A DNA stretch of 64,000 nt from Streptococcus salivarius (GTDB lineage: Bacteria; Bacillota; Bacilli; Lactobacillales; Streptococcaceae), in contig NZ_CP009913.1 of NCBI RefSeq assembly GCF_000785515.1, forward strand, positions 1,206,001 through 1,270,000, written 5' to 3'. How positions within the stretch are numbered: position 1 is the stretch's first letter; each line of letters starts with the position of its first letter. Below, one piece after another: positions 54,648-63,609 of the stretch. Position numbers and translations under genes: made by a program. The notes beneath the pieces are model-generated. The model was not told the origin of the DNA, ran no database searches, and saw only the letters and a program-made list of their open reading frames with translations.

Positions 54648-56063
54648 TTAAACTCCGGTGATCTTAACTTCAAAAATCGTTCCCTTTGGTTGATTATCTT
54701 TAACAACAATTGTTCCTTTAAGGGCTAAAACAATTTGTTGCGCTAGGGATAAGCCAAGTCCAAACCCACCTTTTTGTCTGGTTCTAGCCTTATCTACGCG
54801 ATAAAATCGATCAAAGATTTTTTTCTTATCACTATCTGATATTCCAGGACCATTATCAGCTACAGAAATATAAAGATGCCGGTCATTAGTGCGGACAGTA
54901 AAGGTAACATGTCCGTCATCTTCCGTATATTTAATCGCATTATCAAATAAGATGGTCATTAACTGTTTCAATAACGTTTTATCAGTCTGGATTGGACGAC
55001 CAACTTGGTTTTGAGCCGTGAAACCTTTCTCATTTTCTTCTGCAATCATGGCATAGTTGGTAAAGACTGTATCAAAGAAAGCAGGTTCTAAGGTTTCGAT
55101 TTCTGGTTTAATACCATCGTCACGACGAGCCAAGTTCAAAAGATTAGTCGTCAAAAGACGCATGTTGCGTACTTCATCAAGACTTGAAGCAATATTCTCT
55201 GAATTATCTAGAATGGTGCTCTCAGGCTTGCGGAAAAGAACTTCTAATCTGTTTTGAATCACAGCAAGCGGTGTCCGTAACTCATGGCTAGCATTCTCAA
55301 CAAAAGCCTTCTGCTTCTCCAAGCTTTCCTGGATAGGACGTCTTGACCACTTAGCCAAATACATACTAGCCGCAACAGATAAAAGCCAGAAGAAACTCAT
55401 CATGATGACAATTAGCTTAACATAACGTTCAGTGGCTTCTTCCAATTGAGTTGTATTAATCGCAATAACAAGGTACTTAGCATCAGGATAGAGGCTATTA
55501 TCTACTTTTTCAGTAATCAGACGGTACTTTTCCGTTTGATCGAAATAATTCTGAGCACTTCCCTTGCTGATAACATCAATGTTATTTTTGTCTATTGGTA
55601 AATTGGATAAGCTTGAAAATTTATCAACAACATTAAGGACTTTTCCATTCTTATCAAGTACCAAGACACTAGTATTTGCCGCAACAGATAAATCGTGAGG
55701 GGTATCTTCAATTTTTGATTTCTTCTTAGGCTCTTTCTTAGAGCCACTCGAGTCAGGTGTTTCAGCTGTCGACTCTTTAGTATCATAGGCTTGGTAAATG
55801 GTTGTCGTATTATTTTGATCTACCTCAGAAGTCAGAAAAAGTTCCCGTTTTAGCATTTCCATTTCTAAATAAGAATTGGTTTTAGTGGCTGCCATTTTCA
55901 GACTAGAGTCCACATTGGAATAAACGCCGTAACTCAGAATCTGCAAAATCATGACAGTCATGATAAGGAAAATACCAGAAAAAGTGGCAAAGAAATGAAT
56001 GAACGACTTAAATCCGTCTGACTTGATTCTCCTAAAGAGATAATTGAAAAATTTAGTCAGCAT
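54648..56063 (-). CDS. ciaH: Sensor histidine kinase CiaH
   Basis: Membrane kinase of the CiaRH system, which affects competence, wall stress and lysis in streptococci. 471 aa. Two transmembrane helices (~residues 23-45 and ~215-238) enclose an extracellular sensor of about 170 residues with a Lys/Ser-rich insert ([15 protein letters not shown]). The phospho-accepting His is in [17 protein letters not shown]; ATPase blocks are [20 protein letters not shown], and [14 protein letters not shown]. Overlaps ciaR by 11 nt. Confidence 0.9.
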   Translation of the reverse strand: MLTKFFNYLFRRIKSDGFKSFIHFFATFSGIFLIMTVMILQILSYGVYSNVDSSLKMAATKTNSYLEMEMLKRELFLTSEVDQNNTTTIYQAYDTKESTAETPDSSGSKKEPKKKSKIEDTPHDLSVAANTSVLVLDKNGKVLNVVDKFSSLSNLPIDKNNIDVISKGSAQNYFDQTEKYRLITEKVDNSLYPDAKYLVIAINTTQLEEATERYVKLIVIMMSFFWLLSVAASMYLAKWSRRPIQESLEKQKAFVENASHELRTPLAVIQNRLEVLFRKPESTILDNSENIASSLDEVRNMRLLTTNLLNLARRDDGIKPEIETLEPAFFDTVFTNYAMIAEENEKGFTAQNQVGRPIQTDKTLLKQLMTILFDNAIKYTEDDGHVTFTVRTNDRHLYISVADNGPGISDSDKKKIFDRFYRVDKARTRQKGGFGLGLSLAQQIVLALKGTIVVKDNQPKGTIFEVKITGV

Positions 56064-56727
56064 TCTTCAAAATATACCCCACACTTCTCAAGGTTTGGAG
56101 ATTGGCAGCAAAGTCTGTTCCTTTAAGTTTCTTACGAATTTTAGAAACATAAACCTCAACAACTGATACTGTGGTATCACTATCAAATCCCCAAAGACGG
56201 TCAAAAATTTGTGACTTAGGCAAAATTACGTTTTGATTTTGTAAGAAGTAAACTAATAAATCAAACTCTTTACCAAGAAGTTCTACTTCTTTATCCCCCA
56301 CAAAGGTTGAATTTGTAGCAAGATTGACACGAACATCACCAAAAGAAAGTGTGTTTTGGTCAAATTTACCAGATCGTTTCAAAAGTGCTTGAATACGCAT
56401 CTTCAACTCTTCTAAATAGAAAGGTTTGGTTAGATAGTCGTCTGCACCCAGTTCAAAGCCATGACCCTTATCATCTAGACTTTCCTTAGCCGTCATGATA
56501 AGTACAGGAGTTGTTACACCTTTTTCACGTAATTCTCTAAGAACCGTGAAACCATCTTTTTCAGGTAACATAAGGTCTAAAAGAATCAAATCATAGACGC
56601 CACTTTCAGCTTCGTAGAGACCTTCATCTCCATCAAAGACTTGCATCACATCAGCAAAGTCATCTAAAAAATCAAAAACTGAGTTCGACAAACTCAAATC
56701 ATCTTCTACTAGTAGTATTTTAATCAT
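56053..56727 (-). CDS. ciaR: Response regulator CiaR
   Basis: OmpR-type regulator, 224 aa. Receiver domain with the acidic pair in LVEDDLS, the phospho-Asp in [15 protein letters not shown] (~51), and Lys in DYLTKPF (~101). C-terminal winged helix ends [12 protein letters not shown]...LRSVGYIL. Identification as CiaR rests on the characteristic sequence and its pairing with ciaH. Ribosome site AAGGGAG precedes the ATG. Confidence 0.92.
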   Translation of the reverse strand: MIKILLVEDDLSLSNSVFDFLDDFADVMQVFDGDEGLYEAESGVYDLILLDLMLPEKDGFTVLRELREKGVTTPVLIMTAKESLDDKGHGFELGADDYLTKPFYLEELKMRIQALLKRSGKFDQNTLSFGDVRVNLATNSTFVGDKEVELLGKEFDLLVYFLQNQNVILPKSQIFDRLWGFDSDTTVSVVEVYVSKIRKKLKGTDFAANLQTLRSVGYILKNAD

Positions 56728-56880
56728 AGTTATCTCCCTTGTTAGGTGTCAAAGATACAAATAACACTTTGACTAAGTTTTATCATTATATCTAAAATAG
56801 ACGTAATCATCTAGTGCTTTGATCTTATTTTATTTAGATTTAGTCTACTAAACTTTCCTTAAGTTTTTCATAACTCTAAC

Positions 56881-56907
56881 AAAAAAACAGCACCAATAGG
56901 TACTGTT
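56881..56907 (-). terminator. fhs terminator
   Basis: Minus-strand AACAGTACC-TATT-GGTGCTGTT hairpin followed by TTTTT. Confidence 0.8.
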
Positions 56908-56924
56908 TATATCGATATTTCTTC

Positions 56925-58595
56925 TTAGAACAAACCAACAGCTGTTCCGTCTTCAGCTACGTCCATCTTGAGGGCTGCTGGTGCTTTTGGAAGACCAGGC
57001 ATTGTCATGACGTCTCCTGTAAGAGCTACGATAAATCCAGCACCTGTTTTAGGAACAAATTCACGGATAGTGATATCAAAACCTTCTGGTGCTCCAAGTA
57101 AGAATTGGTTATCTGAGAAGCTATATTGTGTTTTAGCCATACATACTGGCAATTTATCCCAACCGAATTCTGCAAATTGTTTGAGTTGGTTCTTAGCTTT
57201 TTTCTCGAAGACAACTGATTTACCACCATAGATTTCAGTAACAATCTTAGTGATTTTTTCTTCCAAGCTATCATCATCAGAATAAAGACGTTTATAGTCG
57301 GCATTACCATTTTCAACAGCATCAACTACTGCGTTGGCAAGGTCAATACCACCATCAGCACCATTAGCCCAAACGCTAGCCAATTCAACAGGAACATCGA
57401 TTTCTGCACAAAGTTCTTTAAGGGCTGCAATTTCAGCTTCTGTATCAGCAACAAACTCGTTAATAGCAACGACTGCTGGAAGACCAAATTTACGAACGTT
57501 TTCTACATGACGTTTCAAGTTTGCGAAGCCATCACGAACGGCCTGAACATTTTCTTCAGAGAGGTCAGTTTTGGCTACCCCACCGTGCATTTTGAGAGCA
57601 CGAAGTGTTGCAACAATAACAACGGCATCAGGAGTTGTTGGGAGGTTTGGAGTCTTGATATCAAGGAATTTTTCAGCACCAAGGTCAGCACCGAAACCTG
57701 CTTCAGTAATCGTATAATCAGCCAAACGAAGAGCTGTAGCTGTAGCTAGAACTGAGTTACATCCGTGAGCGATGTTGGCAAATGGACCACCGTGTACCAA
57801 GGCTGGTGTCCCATAAATTGTCTGTACCAAGTTTGGTTTGATGGCATCTTTAAGAATAAGGGTAAGCGCACCTTCAATTTCAAGATCACGTACATAAACT
57901 GGTGTACGATCATAACGGTAGGCAACTACAATATTTGCCAAACGTTCTTTAAGGTCATTAATATCAGTAGCCAAGCAAAGAATCGCCATGATTTCAGACG
58001 CAACAGTAATATCAAAACCATCTTCACGTGGAATACCATTAAGTGGTCCGCCAAGACCAACGTTTACATGACGAAGCGCACGGTCATTAAGGTCAACCAC
58101 ACGTTTCCAAATGATACGGCGTTGGTCAATGCCGAGAGCATTTCCTTGATGAATATGGTTGTCAAGAAGGGCTGACAAAGCATTATTCGCTGTAGTAATA
58201 GCGTGCATATCCCCTGTGAAGTGGAGGTTGATATCTTCCATCGGAAGCACTTGAGCGTAACCACCACCTGCAGCACCACCTTTGATTCCCATAACCGGAC
58301 CAAGTGATGGTTCACGAAGGGCAATCATTGTTTTCTTACCAATTTTGTTAAGAGCATCTGCAAGACCAATTGACATGGTTGATTTCCCTTCACCAGCTGG
58401 TGTTGGGTTGATAGCTGTCACCAAAATCAATTTTCCTGGCTTATTGTCTTTGACAGCATTGATTTTATCAAATGACAATTTTGCCTTATATTTTCCGTAG
58501 AGTTCCAAATCGTCAAAGCCGATTCCAACTTTTTCAACTACTTCTGTGATTGGTTTTAATTCTACACTTTGAGCAATTTCGATATCTGTTTTCAT
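56925..58595 (-). CDS. fhs: Formate--tetrahydrofolate ligase
   Basis: Makes 10-formyl-THF from formate, THF and ATP, feeding purine synthesis and initiator tRNA formylation. 556 aa. P-loop region [14 protein letters not shown] (residues ~66-79), [25 protein letters not shown] and the C-terminal [19 protein letters not shown] precedes the start. Monocistronic, with a PurBox upstream. Confidence 0.97.
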   Translation of the reverse strand: MKTDIEIAQSVELKPITEVVEKVGIGFDDLELYGKYKAKLSFDKINAVKDNKPGKLILVTAINPTPAGEGKSTMSIGLADALNKIGKKTMIALREPSLGPVMGIKGGAAGGGYAQVLPMEDINLHFTGDMHAITTANNALSALLDNHIHQGNALGIDQRRIIWKRVVDLNDRALRHVNVGLGGPLNGIPREDGFDITVASEIMAILCLATDINDLKERLANIVVAYRYDRTPVYVRDLEIEGALTLILKDAIKPNLVQTIYGTPALVHGGPFANIAHGCNSVLATATALRLADYTITEAGFGADLGAEKFLDIKTPNLPTTPDAVVIVATLRALKMHGGVAKTDLSEENVQAVRDGFANLKRHVENVRKFGLPAVVAINEFVADTEAEIAALKELCAEIDVPVELASVWANGADGGIDLANAVVDAVENGNADYKRLYSDDDSLEEKITKIVTEIYGGKSVVFEKKAKNQLKQFAEFGWDKLPVCMAKTQYSFSDNQFLLGAPEGFDITIREFVPKTGAGFIVALTGDVMTMPGLPKAPAALKMDVAEDGTAVGLF

Positions 58596-58676
58596 GAGAC
58601 ACTCCTCTATATTTTTCTAGAATCTATTATATCAGAGTTTGATAAAAAACGCATTATTTTTGGTTAATTACTTTTC

Positions 58677-58689
58677 AATGTTCGGTTTT
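58677..58689 (-). promoter_or_regulatory. PurBox upstream of fhs
   Basis: Minus-strand AAAACCGAACATT fits the AWWWCCGAACWWT PurR motif exactly, 82 bases before fhs. Confidence 0.7.
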
Positions 58690-58695
58690 TGTTTT

Positions 58696-58713
58696 GTTAT
58701 AAATCGTTATAAC
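58696..58713. promoter_or_regulatory. Dyad between fhs and coaB
   Basis: GTTATAA-ATCG-TTATAAC, perfect 7-bp arms. I cannot assign it to a known regulator. Confidence 0.45.
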
Positions 58714-58754
58714 TTTAATTTATAGGGGTACGCCTCAAAAATACTTACTTTTTA

Positions 58755-58783
58755 TTTACTAAAGACCCAATTTTTAGTACAAT
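58755..58783 (+). promoter_or_regulatory. coaB promoter
   Basis: TTTACT (58755-58760), 17-nt spacer, TACAAT (58778-58783), ending 6 bases before the ATG. Confidence 0.65.
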
Positions 58784-58789
58784 ACTACT

Positions 58790-59473
58790 ATGAAAATTTT
58801 GATTACATCGGGTGGTACCACTGAAAAGATTGATGCTGTACGTGGAATCACAAACCATTCAACAGGTTATCTAGGAAAGGAAATCGCTGAACTTTTCTTG
58901 GCTAAGGGTCACCAAGTAACCTTAGTAACGACCAAGACAGCGGTTAAACCAGAACCGAAAGAAAATCTAAAGATTACAGAAATTACGAACGTAGAAAGTC
59001 TTCTCAAAAAGATGGAGCCACTCGTCAAAGAGCACGATGTTCTTATACATAGTATGGCAGTCTCTGATTATACTCCTATTTATATGACGGATTTTGCTGA
59101 ACTGGAGGACACCGAAGATCTCGCTCAATTCTTGCATAAATCTAACACTGAAAGCAAGATATCATCGGCTTCTGATTATCAGGTTCTTTTTCTTAAAAAA
59201 ACACCGAAGGTCATTAGCCTCGTCAAACAATGGAATCCTGATATTCAATTGATTGGCTTCAAACTTTTGGTTAATGTAAGTAAAGAAGAGCTTTTTGAGG
59301 TTGCTCGTGCAAGTCTGAAACACAACAAAGCTGATATTATTGTTGCCAACGACTTGAGTGACATTACTCCAAATCAGCATATTGCCTATCTTGTTGACGA
59401 AAAAAACGAGGAGAAAGTTACGACTAAATCTGCGATTGCTCGAGCCTTATTTGAAAGGATATGCCATGACTAA
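58790..59473 (+). CDS. coaB: Phosphopantothenate--cysteine ligase
   Basis: Joins cysteine to 4'-phosphopantothenate. 227 aa, a stand-alone CoaB as in streptococci and enterococci, where CoaB and CoaC are not fused. The N terminus ILITSGGTTEKIDAVRGITNHSTGYLG is the nucleotide-binding loop; VHSMAVSDYTP and LIGFKLL follow. No ribosome site precedes the ATG and the -10 box ends 6 nt before it, so the mRNA is probably leaderless. First gene of coaB-coaC-panT. Confidence 0.92.
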   Translation: MKILITSGGTTEKIDAVRGITNHSTGYLGKEIAELFLAKGHQVTLVTTKTAVKPEPKENLKITEITNVESLLKKMEPLVKEHDVLIHSMAVSDYTPIYMTDFAELEDTEDLAQFLHKSNTESKISSASDYQVLFLKKTPKVISLVKQWNPDIQLIGFKLLVNVSKEELFEVARASLKHNKADIIVANDLSDITPNQHIAYLVDEKNEEKVTTKSAIARALFERICHD

Positions 59474-60011
59474 ACGTATCATCCTTGCTGTTTCAGGATC
59501 AATATCTGCCTATAAAGCAGCTGATCTAACAAGTAGGTTAAAGAAAAAAGGTTATGACGTTCACGTCATTATGACTGAAGCTGCTCAAGCCTTTATCACC
59601 CCTCTGACACTTCAAGTCCTTTCGAAGAACCCTGTTCACACTGATGTCATGGAAGAAAAATTGGCTGAACGTATTAATCATATTGACTTAGGTAAAGAAG
59701 CTGACCTCTTTGTTGTAGCTCCAGCTTCAGCAAATACCATTGCCAAATTAGCATATGGTCTAGCCGATAATATGCTTACTGCTACTGCTTTAGCTTTACC
59801 TAGCACCACCCCAAAACTAATTGCCCCTGCAATGAATACGAAAATGTATGAAAATCCACTGACTAAGAAGAATCTAAATACTTTGCATGACCTTGGCTAC
59901 CAAGAAATTCTTCCAAAATCAGGTTTACTGGCTTGTGGAGATACAGGACGTGGTGCCTTAGCTGATATTGATGACATTATTGAATCCATTGACAATGCTT
60001 TAACAAAATAG
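59466..60011 (+). CDS. coaC: Phosphopantothenoylcysteine decarboxylase
   Basis: FMN-dependent decarboxylation to 4'-phosphopantetheine. 181 aa. Flavoprotein fold with VSGSISAYKAADL, the catalytic His region INHIDLGKEADLFVVAPASANTIAKLA, PAMNTKMYENP, and the C-terminal SGLLACGDTGRG with the reactive cysteine. ATG 59466 overlaps coaB by 8 nt and has AAAGGA upstream; longer in-frame versions lie inside coaB. Confidence 0.94.
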   Translation: MTKRIILAVSGSISAYKAADLTSRLKKKGYDVHVIMTEAAQAFITPLTLQVLSKNPVHTDVMEEKLAERINHIDLGKEADLFVVAPASANTIAKLAYGLADNMLTATALALPSTTPKLIAPAMNTKMYENPLTKKNLNTLHDLGYQEILPKSGLLACGDTGRGALADIDDIIESIDNALTK

Positions 60012-60039
60012 CCTTGCAGAGAATAAAAAGGAGTTTATG

Positions 60040-60612
60040 ATGAATAAGAAAAATAAAGCAAACCAAACGGCTCAGTTATCCCTCTTGATAGCTACAATGG
60101 TTGTAATCGAAGTACTCAGTCAAACCATCTTTGCTGCTTTTGTACTTCCAATCAAACCAACCCTAACCCATATCCCAGTTATTATCGCTAGCATCGTCTA
60201 CGGTCCTAAAATTGGAGCTTATTTGGGTGGCTTCATGGGAATTATGAGTATTATTCGAAACACTGTTATCTATACGGTTAGTAGCTATCTCTTTAGTCCT
60301 TTTGTTGAAGGGGGAACTTGGGCATCTGCAGTCATTGCCATCGTTCCTCGTATCCTGATCGGTATTTTCCCTTACTTTGTCTACAAATTACTTCAAAACC
60401 GTCTAGGTCTGATGCTATCTGGGGTTTTAGGTGCTTTCACAAATACATTTTTCGTACTTCTCGGCATCTATTTCCTAATCCCTAACTTCTACACAGCAGG
60501 TGGCAAAACACTGATGGCAACCATTTTCACAACAAATTCGATTGCTGAAATGATTATCGCCGGTCTGTTAACTCTAAGTATCACACCAGTGTTACTGCGA
60601 TTGAAAAAATAA
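60040..60612 (+). CDS. panT: ECF transporter S component, probably for pantothenate
   Basis: 190 aa, about five to six transmembrane helices. It belongs to the ECF S-component class (VIEVLSQTIFAAFVLPIKPTLTHIPVIIASIVYGPKIGAYLGGFMG), which uses the shared energizing module encoded elsewhere. The assignment to pantothenate comes from its place behind coaB and coaC. Two adjacent ATG codons are possible; 60040 has AAGGAG at 6 nt, 60037 at only 3 nt. Confidence 0.82.
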   Translation: MNKKNKANQTAQLSLLIATMVVIEVLSQTIFAAFVLPIKPTLTHIPVIIASIVYGPKIGAYLGGFMGIMSIIRNTVIYTVSSYLFSPFVEGGTWASAVIAIVPRILIGIFPYFVYKLLQNRLGLMLSGVLGAFTNTFFVLLGIYFLIPNFYTAGGKTLMATIFTTNSIAEMIIAGLLTLSITPVLLRLKK

Positions 60613-60614
60613 AG

Positions 60615-60644
60615 AAAAAACATGGTAATTACCATGTTTTTTTT
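60615..60644. terminator. Terminator of coaB-coaC-panT
   Basis: AACATGGTAATTACCATGTT, a perfect palindrome flanked by A and T runs. Confidence 0.85.
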
Positions 60645-60656
60645 CTTTAATTATGG

Positions 60657-60675
60657 TATAATGTAAGCGTTTAAA
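60657..60675 (+). promoter_or_regulatory. pgmA -10 box with overlapping cre site
   Basis: TATAAT (60657-60662) followed at once by TGTAAGCGTTTAAA (60662-60675), which matches the cre consensus at 13 of 14 positions and covers the expected transcription start. Confidence 0.65.
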
Positions 60676-60693
60676 AATATAAAGGAGATTGCT

Positions 60694-62412
60694 ATGTCTT
60701 ACACTGAAAATTATCAAAAATGGCTCGACTTTGCTGAATTGCCTGCTTACCTTCGTGATGAGTTGGTCGCAATGGATGAAAAAACGAAAGAAGATGCCTT
60801 CTATACCAACCTTGAATTCGGTACAGCTGGTATGCGTGGATTGATTGGTGCCGGTACTAACCGCATTAACATTTACGTTGTTCGCCAAGCAACTGAAGGT
60901 TTGGCCCAATTGATTGACTCAAAAGGGGAAGAAGCTAAAAAACGTGGTGTTGCTATTGCTTACGATAGCCGTCACTTCTCTCCTGAGTTTGCTTTTGAAT
61001 CTGCTCAAGTTTTGGCTGCTCATGGTATCAAATCTTATGTATTTGAAAGCCTACGTCCAACACCTGAATTGTCATTTGCTGTTCGTCATCTCCACACATT
61101 TGCTGGTATCATGGTAACAGCTAGCCACAACCCTGCTCCATTTAATGGTTACAAGGTATACGGTGAAGACGGTGGACAAATGCCACCTGCAGATGCCGAT
61201 GCTTTGACAGATTACATCCGCGCTATCGAAAATCCATTCACTGTCCAATTGGCTGACCTTGAAGAAAGCAAAGCTAGCGGCTTGATTGAAGTTATCGGTG
61301 AAAACGTCGACGCTGAATACTTGAAAGAAGTCAAAGGCGTTAACATCAACCAAGACTTGATCAATGAATACGGTCGCGACATGAAGATTGTCTACACACC
61401 ACTTCATGGTACCGGCGAAATGTTGGCTCGTCGTGCCCTTGCCCAAGCTGGATTTGAAGCAGTTCAAGTTGTTGAAGCTCAAGCCGTTCCAGATGCTGAC
61501 TTCTCAACCGTTAAATCTCCAAACCCTGAAAGCCAAGCTGCCTTTGCTCTTGCTGAAGAACTTGGTCGCAAAGTAGACGCTGATGTATTGGTTGCAACTG
61601 ACCCAGATGCTGACCGCCTTGGTGTTGAAATCCGCCAACCAGATGGTTCTTACCTCAACCTTTCTGGTAACCAAATCGGAGCTATCATTGCTAAATATAT
61701 TCTTGAAGCTCACAAAACAGCTGGTACCCTTCCTGCCAATGCTGCCCTCTGTAAATCAATCGTATCAACTGAGTTGGTTACTAAGATTGCAGAAAGCTAC
61801 GGCGCAACTATGTTTAACGTCTTGACTGGTTTCAAATTTATCGGTGAAAAAATTCATGAATTTGAAACACAACACAACCACACTTACATGCTTGGTTTCG
61901 AAGAAAGCTTCGGTTACCTCATCAAACCATTCGTACGTGACAAAGACGCTATCCAAGCTGTTCTTATCGTTGCTGAAATCGCTGCTTACTACCGTTCACG
62001 TGGCATGACTTTGGCAGACGGTATCGAAGAAATCTACAAACAATATGGTTACTTCGCAGAAAAAACTATCTCTGTTACCCTTTCAGGTGTTGACGGAGCT
62101 GCTGAAATCAAGAAAATCATGGATAAATTCCGTGACAATGCTCCTAAACAATTCAACAACACAGACATTGCTAAGACAGAAGACTTCTTGGAACAAACAG
62201 CTACTACTGCTGACGGCGTTGAAAAATTAACAACTCCTCCAAGTAACGTACTTAAATACATCTTGGCTGATGATTCATGGTTTGCCGTTCGTCCTTCAGG
62301 TACAGAACCAAAAATCAAATTCTACATTGCTACAGTTGGTGAATCTGAAGCAGATGCTAAAGAAAAAATTGCTAACATCGAAGCAGAAATCAATGCTTTC
62401 GTAGGCGAATAA
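60694..62412 (+). CDS. pgmA: Phosphoglucomutase
   Basis: Interconverts glucose-6-phosphate and glucose-1-phosphate, linking glycolysis to wall and capsule sugars and galactose use. 572 aa, the long alpha-PGM type. Active-site phosphoserine in VTASHNPAPFNGYKVYG (~146), metal loop ATDPDADRLG (~306), sugar loop FEESFGY, and phosphate-binding RPSGTEPKIKFY. The frame is intact. AAGGAG precedes the ATG. Confidence 0.96.
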   Translation: MSYTENYQKWLDFAELPAYLRDELVAMDEKTKEDAFYTNLEFGTAGMRGLIGAGTNRINIYVVRQATEGLAQLIDSKGEEAKKRGVAIAYDSRHFSPEFAFESAQVLAAHGIKSYVFESLRPTPELSFAVRHLHTFAGIMVTASHNPAPFNGYKVYGEDGGQMPPADADALTDYIRAIENPFTVQLADLEESKASGLIEVIGENVDAEYLKEVKGVNINQDLINEYGRDMKIVYTPLHGTGEMLARRALAQAGFEAVQVVEAQAVPDADFSTVKSPNPESQAAFALAEELGRKVDADVLVATDPDADRLGVEIRQPDGSYLNLSGNQIGAIIAKYILEAHKTAGTLPANAALCKSIVSTELVTKIAESYGATMFNVLTGFKFIGEKIHEFETQHNHTYMLGFEESFGYLIKPFVRDKDAIQAVLIVAEIAAYYRSRGMTLADGIEEIYKQYGYFAEKTISVTLSGVDGAAEIKKIMDKFRDNAPKQFNNTDIAKTEDFLEQTATTADGVEKLTTPPSNVLKYILADDSWFAVRPSGTEPKIKFYIATVGESEADAKEKIANIEAEINAFVGE

Positions 62413-62418
62413 TACTTA

Positions 62419-62448
62419 AGACTTAGAGCTAAGCTCTAAGTCTTTTTT
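62419..62448 (+). terminator. pgmA terminator
   Basis: AGACTTAGAGCT and AGCTCTAAGTCT form a perfect 12-bp inverted repeat followed by TTTTT. Confidence 0.85.
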
Positions 62449-62507
62449 ATACATGACAATACTAGGATTACGTAAGCAAGTCACCTTTTTCATACTAAAA
62501 CTACGAA

Positions 62508-62540
62508 ACCCCCTATAGATTGATCTATAGGGGGTATTTT
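62508..62540. terminator. metF terminator
   Basis: ACCCCCTATAGAT and ATCTATAGGGGGT arms around TG (62508-62535). The better T run is on the plus strand, so it may also back up the pgmA terminator. Confidence 0.7.
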
Positions 62541-62550
62541 TATGATTCAA

Positions 62551-63426
62551 TTATAGAGCGCCAACTTGTGAATGATGCTTAAACAAGGAATGAGTAGCTT
62601 CATGAATATGACGAGCAGTTTCTGCATTATTCATGGTATAGAGGTGAACGCCTGCAACATCTTGAGTAACAAGGTCGACAATCTGGTCAATAGCATAGGC
62701 AAGACCTGCCGCTCTAAGTGACTCAGGATCATGTTCATACTTATCCAAAATGGCACGGAACTTACGTGGCAAATGGATATTTTCACAAGTCTTAAGCAAA
62801 CGTAGAGCTTGGTTACGATTCAAGATAGGCATAATTCCAGCATGAATTGGTACGTCAATGCCAGCCAAGGTACATTTATCTTGAAAATCATAGAAACGCT
62901 CATTATCAAAGAAGAGTTGGGTTACAAGGCTAGAACAACCTGCATCAACCTTTTTCTTGAGGTTTTGGATATCAGAGATTTGATTTGCTGAATCGGGATG
63001 CCCTTCAGGATAGCAGGCACCGATGATATCAAATTGAGGAGCTTGGTCCTTGATAAACTCAATCAAATCAGTTGCATATCTAAAATCTTTAAGAGGTTCA
63101 ACACCTGGGATAATATCGCCACGTAGGGCTAAGATACGGTGTACACCAACAGCATCCAAGTCACGTAAGGTATCAGCAACCTTTTCTTTACTCAAATAGA
63201 TAGCTGGAAGGTGAGCAATCGTTGGGATAGCTAGGTCATTTTGAATATGATCTGCCAAAGGAACCGTCGTCTCTTTGATATTATATTTGTTATTACTAGC
63301 TGTCACACTGATAAAGTGTGGGGCCAATCCTTGCATATCCTCGAGGGCACGTAGAATTTTTTCATTACCCACTGCTGGGTTGGGTGGAAATACTTCAAAA
63401 GAGAGTGATGGTGTTTGGCTTGTCAT
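62551..63426 (-). CDS. metF: 5,10-methylenetetrahydrofolate reductase
   Basis: FAD enzyme that makes 5-methyl-THF for methionine synthesis. 291 aa TIM barrel. Typical blocks: LSFEVFPPNP with the catalytic Glu, FISVTASNNKY, HRILALRGD, ACYPEGHPDS and LVTQLFFDNERF. AGAAGG precedes ATG 63426. It follows metE by 183 nt on the same strand, the usual metE-metF order. Confidence 0.95.
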   Translation of the reverse strand: MTSQTPSLSFEVFPPNPAVGNEKILRALEDMQGLAPHFISVTASNNKYNIKETTVPLADHIQNDLAIPTIAHLPAIYLSKEKVADTLRDLDAVGVHRILALRGDIIPGVEPLKDFRYATDLIEFIKDQAPQFDIIGACYPEGHPDSANQISDIQNLKKKVDAGCSSLVTQLFFDNERFYDFQDKCTLAGIDVPIHAGIMPILNRNQALRLLKTCENIHLPRKFRAILDKYEHDPESLRAAGLAYAIDQIVDLVTQDVAGVHLYTMNNAETARHIHEATHSLFKHHSQVGAL

Positions 63427-63475
63427 ATTTTATACCTTCTTCTTTTTAGATTTTTGTTAAGACAAAAGCAGTTTT

Positions 63476-63509
63476 AAGTGCCTACTGACTTCATAAGTAG
63501 CGTACACTT
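63476..63509 (-). other. Imperfect hairpin in the metE-metF gap
   Basis: AAGTG-CCTACT pairs with AGTAG-CGTA-CACTT across a short loop. It lies about 50 bases before metF. No riboswitch fold is recognisable. Confidence 0.35.
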
Positions 63510-63561
63510 GTTAATCATAGCCTGCTTGCAAAAATCTTTAGAATATTATTAGCTATTGAAA

Positions 63562-63586
63562 ACCTTCTACACTTAAGGAAGAAGGT
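63562..63586 (-). terminator. Weak hairpin after metE
   Basis: ACCTTCT and AGAAGGT arms with an 11-nt loop and TTTTC following on the minus strand: a possible leaky terminator between metE and metF. Confidence 0.45.
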
Positions 63587-63609
63587 CTTCAACGTATGAT
63601 AACTTCTGC

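Noticed and set aside
59358-59465. Longer N terminus for CoaC
   Set aside because: The extra 36 codons lie inside coaB, do not look like protein, and the ATG at 59466 has a good ribosome site.
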